From Dictyocoela muelleri (Eukaryota > Microsporidia), in the NCBI GenBank assembly GCA_016256075.1, contig SDVU01000178.1, positions 1 through 18,513 of the forward strand: a stretch of 18,513 nt of DNA. The letters run 5' to 3'. A program made the position numbers and the translations under genes. The notes beneath the pieces are model-generated. The model did no database searches and was not told the DNA's origin. It was given only the letters and a program-made list of their open reading frames with translations. This document shows positions 17,684 through 18,513 of the stretch, in pieces; the first letter of the stretch is position 1; every line of letters begins with the position of its first letter.

Positions 17684-18033
17684 CAGCTAGAAGTGCTTAT
17701 ACTTTAATTAATATCATAAAAAGGATTGTAATACAAAGTACAGTGATTCGGACTGGTGAATAGAGGGGTTACATCTCTCTATCTAAGAGAATATTACACT
17801 CACGACAAGTTTTATAACATAAACAATTTTGTAGATCCTACTATCAGAGTCCATACACAGAACAGGGAAAGCTATAATATAAGATAAAGAGTGACAAACA
17901 TACTCAAAGATCCAACTTTTTGAAATTATTCATGTTTATCGATCATTATAAGGAAAGATTGTTCTTGAAATTTCTTAGCAAATAAAGGTTAGTTAATATG
18001 TGTTTTATGTTCATTTTTTCATATTATATTTCT

Positions 18034-18082
18034 GGGGCATTAACTTCACATGATCTAAAAAAGGGCTTTAACTTCTTATGAT
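18034..18082 (+). repeat. Two more copies of the GGGC-TTAACTTC-ATGAT motif
   Basis: GGGGCATTAACTTCACATGA at 18034 and AGGGCTTTAACTTCTTATGA at 18062, 28 bp apart, match the plus-strand copy at 17662 over about 20 bp. Confidence 0.8.
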
Positions 18083-18094
18083 TCGATTTAACTT

Positions 18095-18211
18095 AACAAT
18101 TTAACCTAACATTTTAACTTAACATTTTAAATTAACAATTCAACTTAACAATTCAACTTAACAATTCAACTTAACAATTCAACTTAACAATTCAACTTAA
18201 CAATTTAACAA
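18095..18211 (+). repeat. 13-bp satellite, nine units
   Basis: The unit is AACAATTCAACTT. Five exact copies (18134-18198) are preceded by three variants (AACAATTTAACCT, AACATTTTAACTT, AACATTTTAAATT) and followed by AACAATTTAACAA. Identical middle and diverged edges are the usual picture for a slippage-grown minisatellite. Confidence 0.95.
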
Positions 18212-18513
18212 AAAAATGAGTGACAATTAAATGAGTGGCAATTAAATTCAATAATATTCAATGATAATAGCTAATTAACGGGAGAAAATAAAATTAAATT
18301 AAAAAATGTGTTTGAGATTATAAGAGAAGGATATTTTTTATCTTAAAAATATTGGAAATTTATAAGACTGTAATTTTCAGAGTATAAAAGTGTTCAAGGA
18401 ATAATTGATTTTATTGTTTTATTTTTATAATTATATTTGACATTTTTTAAATTTAAATTTAATTTAAAATTAATTAAATTTTATTTTCTTTTAATTTAAA
18501 ATTTAGAATTAAT

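Larger units (their letters stand above)
17340..18513. other. Gene-free right end with repeated TTAACTT motifs
   Basis: No reading frame of note and no recognisable RNA gene. The interval carries four copies of a GGGC(T/A)TTAACTTC motif, two early and nine later units of a 13-bp satellite, and AT-rich filler to the window end. Confidence 0.6.

Noticed and set aside
17290-18211. CRISPR-like array
   Set aside because: Repeats are contiguous or irregularly spaced, with no unique spacers of constant length, and the DNA is eukaryotic.
1-18513. A new multi-gene defence or biosynthetic system
   Set aside because: Nearly all recognisable coding sequence belongs to transposable elements; no cluster of host genes is present.

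Overview
The window is a very AT-rich, gene-poor eukaryotic stretch made almost entirely of transposable-element remains. Three elements have the Ty3/gypsy (Metaviridae-type LTR retrotransposon) domain order. With them are a Mutator-like (MULE) DNA transposon, a KRBA2-like integrase relic and two non-autonomous inverted-repeat elements. The mix of compact Ty3 elements, FLYWCH-MULEs, KRBA2-like integrases and 8-bp-TSD inverted-repeat elements, with extreme AT bias and A/T homopolymers, suggests a TE-rich microsporidian genome (Hamiltosporidium, Dictyocoela or Nosema bombycis type). That placement rests on recalled family distribution and is not proven by a host gene.

Layout. 1-111 (-): open reading frame running off the window, the only candidate host coding piece. 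172-4444 (-): Ty3 element A, the best preserved, with two 286-bp LTRs, gag, protease, RT, RNase H and integrase. 4445 to about 10.0 kb (+): Ty3 element B, starting abruptly in the gag C-terminus at the edge of element A. B is split by a MULE at 5740-7293 (transposase on -) and by an inverted-repeat element at 8970-9772 with a perfect 8-bp target duplication. A single putative 3' LTR follows at about 9997-10332. 10.35-10.63 kb: three diverged copies of a ~93-bp unit. About 10.7-12.18 kb (-): integrase relic of the KRBA2/Ginger-like type, interrupted by a 336-bp nearly perfect palindromic element (11082-11417), also with an 8-bp duplication. 12.2-13.1 kb: no gene; short tandem repeats, A/T low complexity and a small GC-rich hairpin cluster. 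About 13119-17145 (+): Ty3 element C, heavily decayed, with ~150-bp LTRs. 17.15-18.51 kb: no gene; a 17-bp hairpin repeat, four copies of a GGGC(T/A)TTAACTTC motif and a 13-bp satellite.

Relative ages. By eye, element A's LTRs are about 94% identical and element C's about 75%, so C is much older. Both inverted-repeat elements keep perfect target duplications and closely matching arms, so they are younger than the sequences they entered. The MULE is broken. No intact host gene, tRNA, rRNA, CRISPR array or defence-like operon is visible. The most unusual items are the 85-bp duplication flanking the MULE, the MULE's palindromic termini, the LTR/gag junction of element A, and the repeat cluster at the right-hand end.
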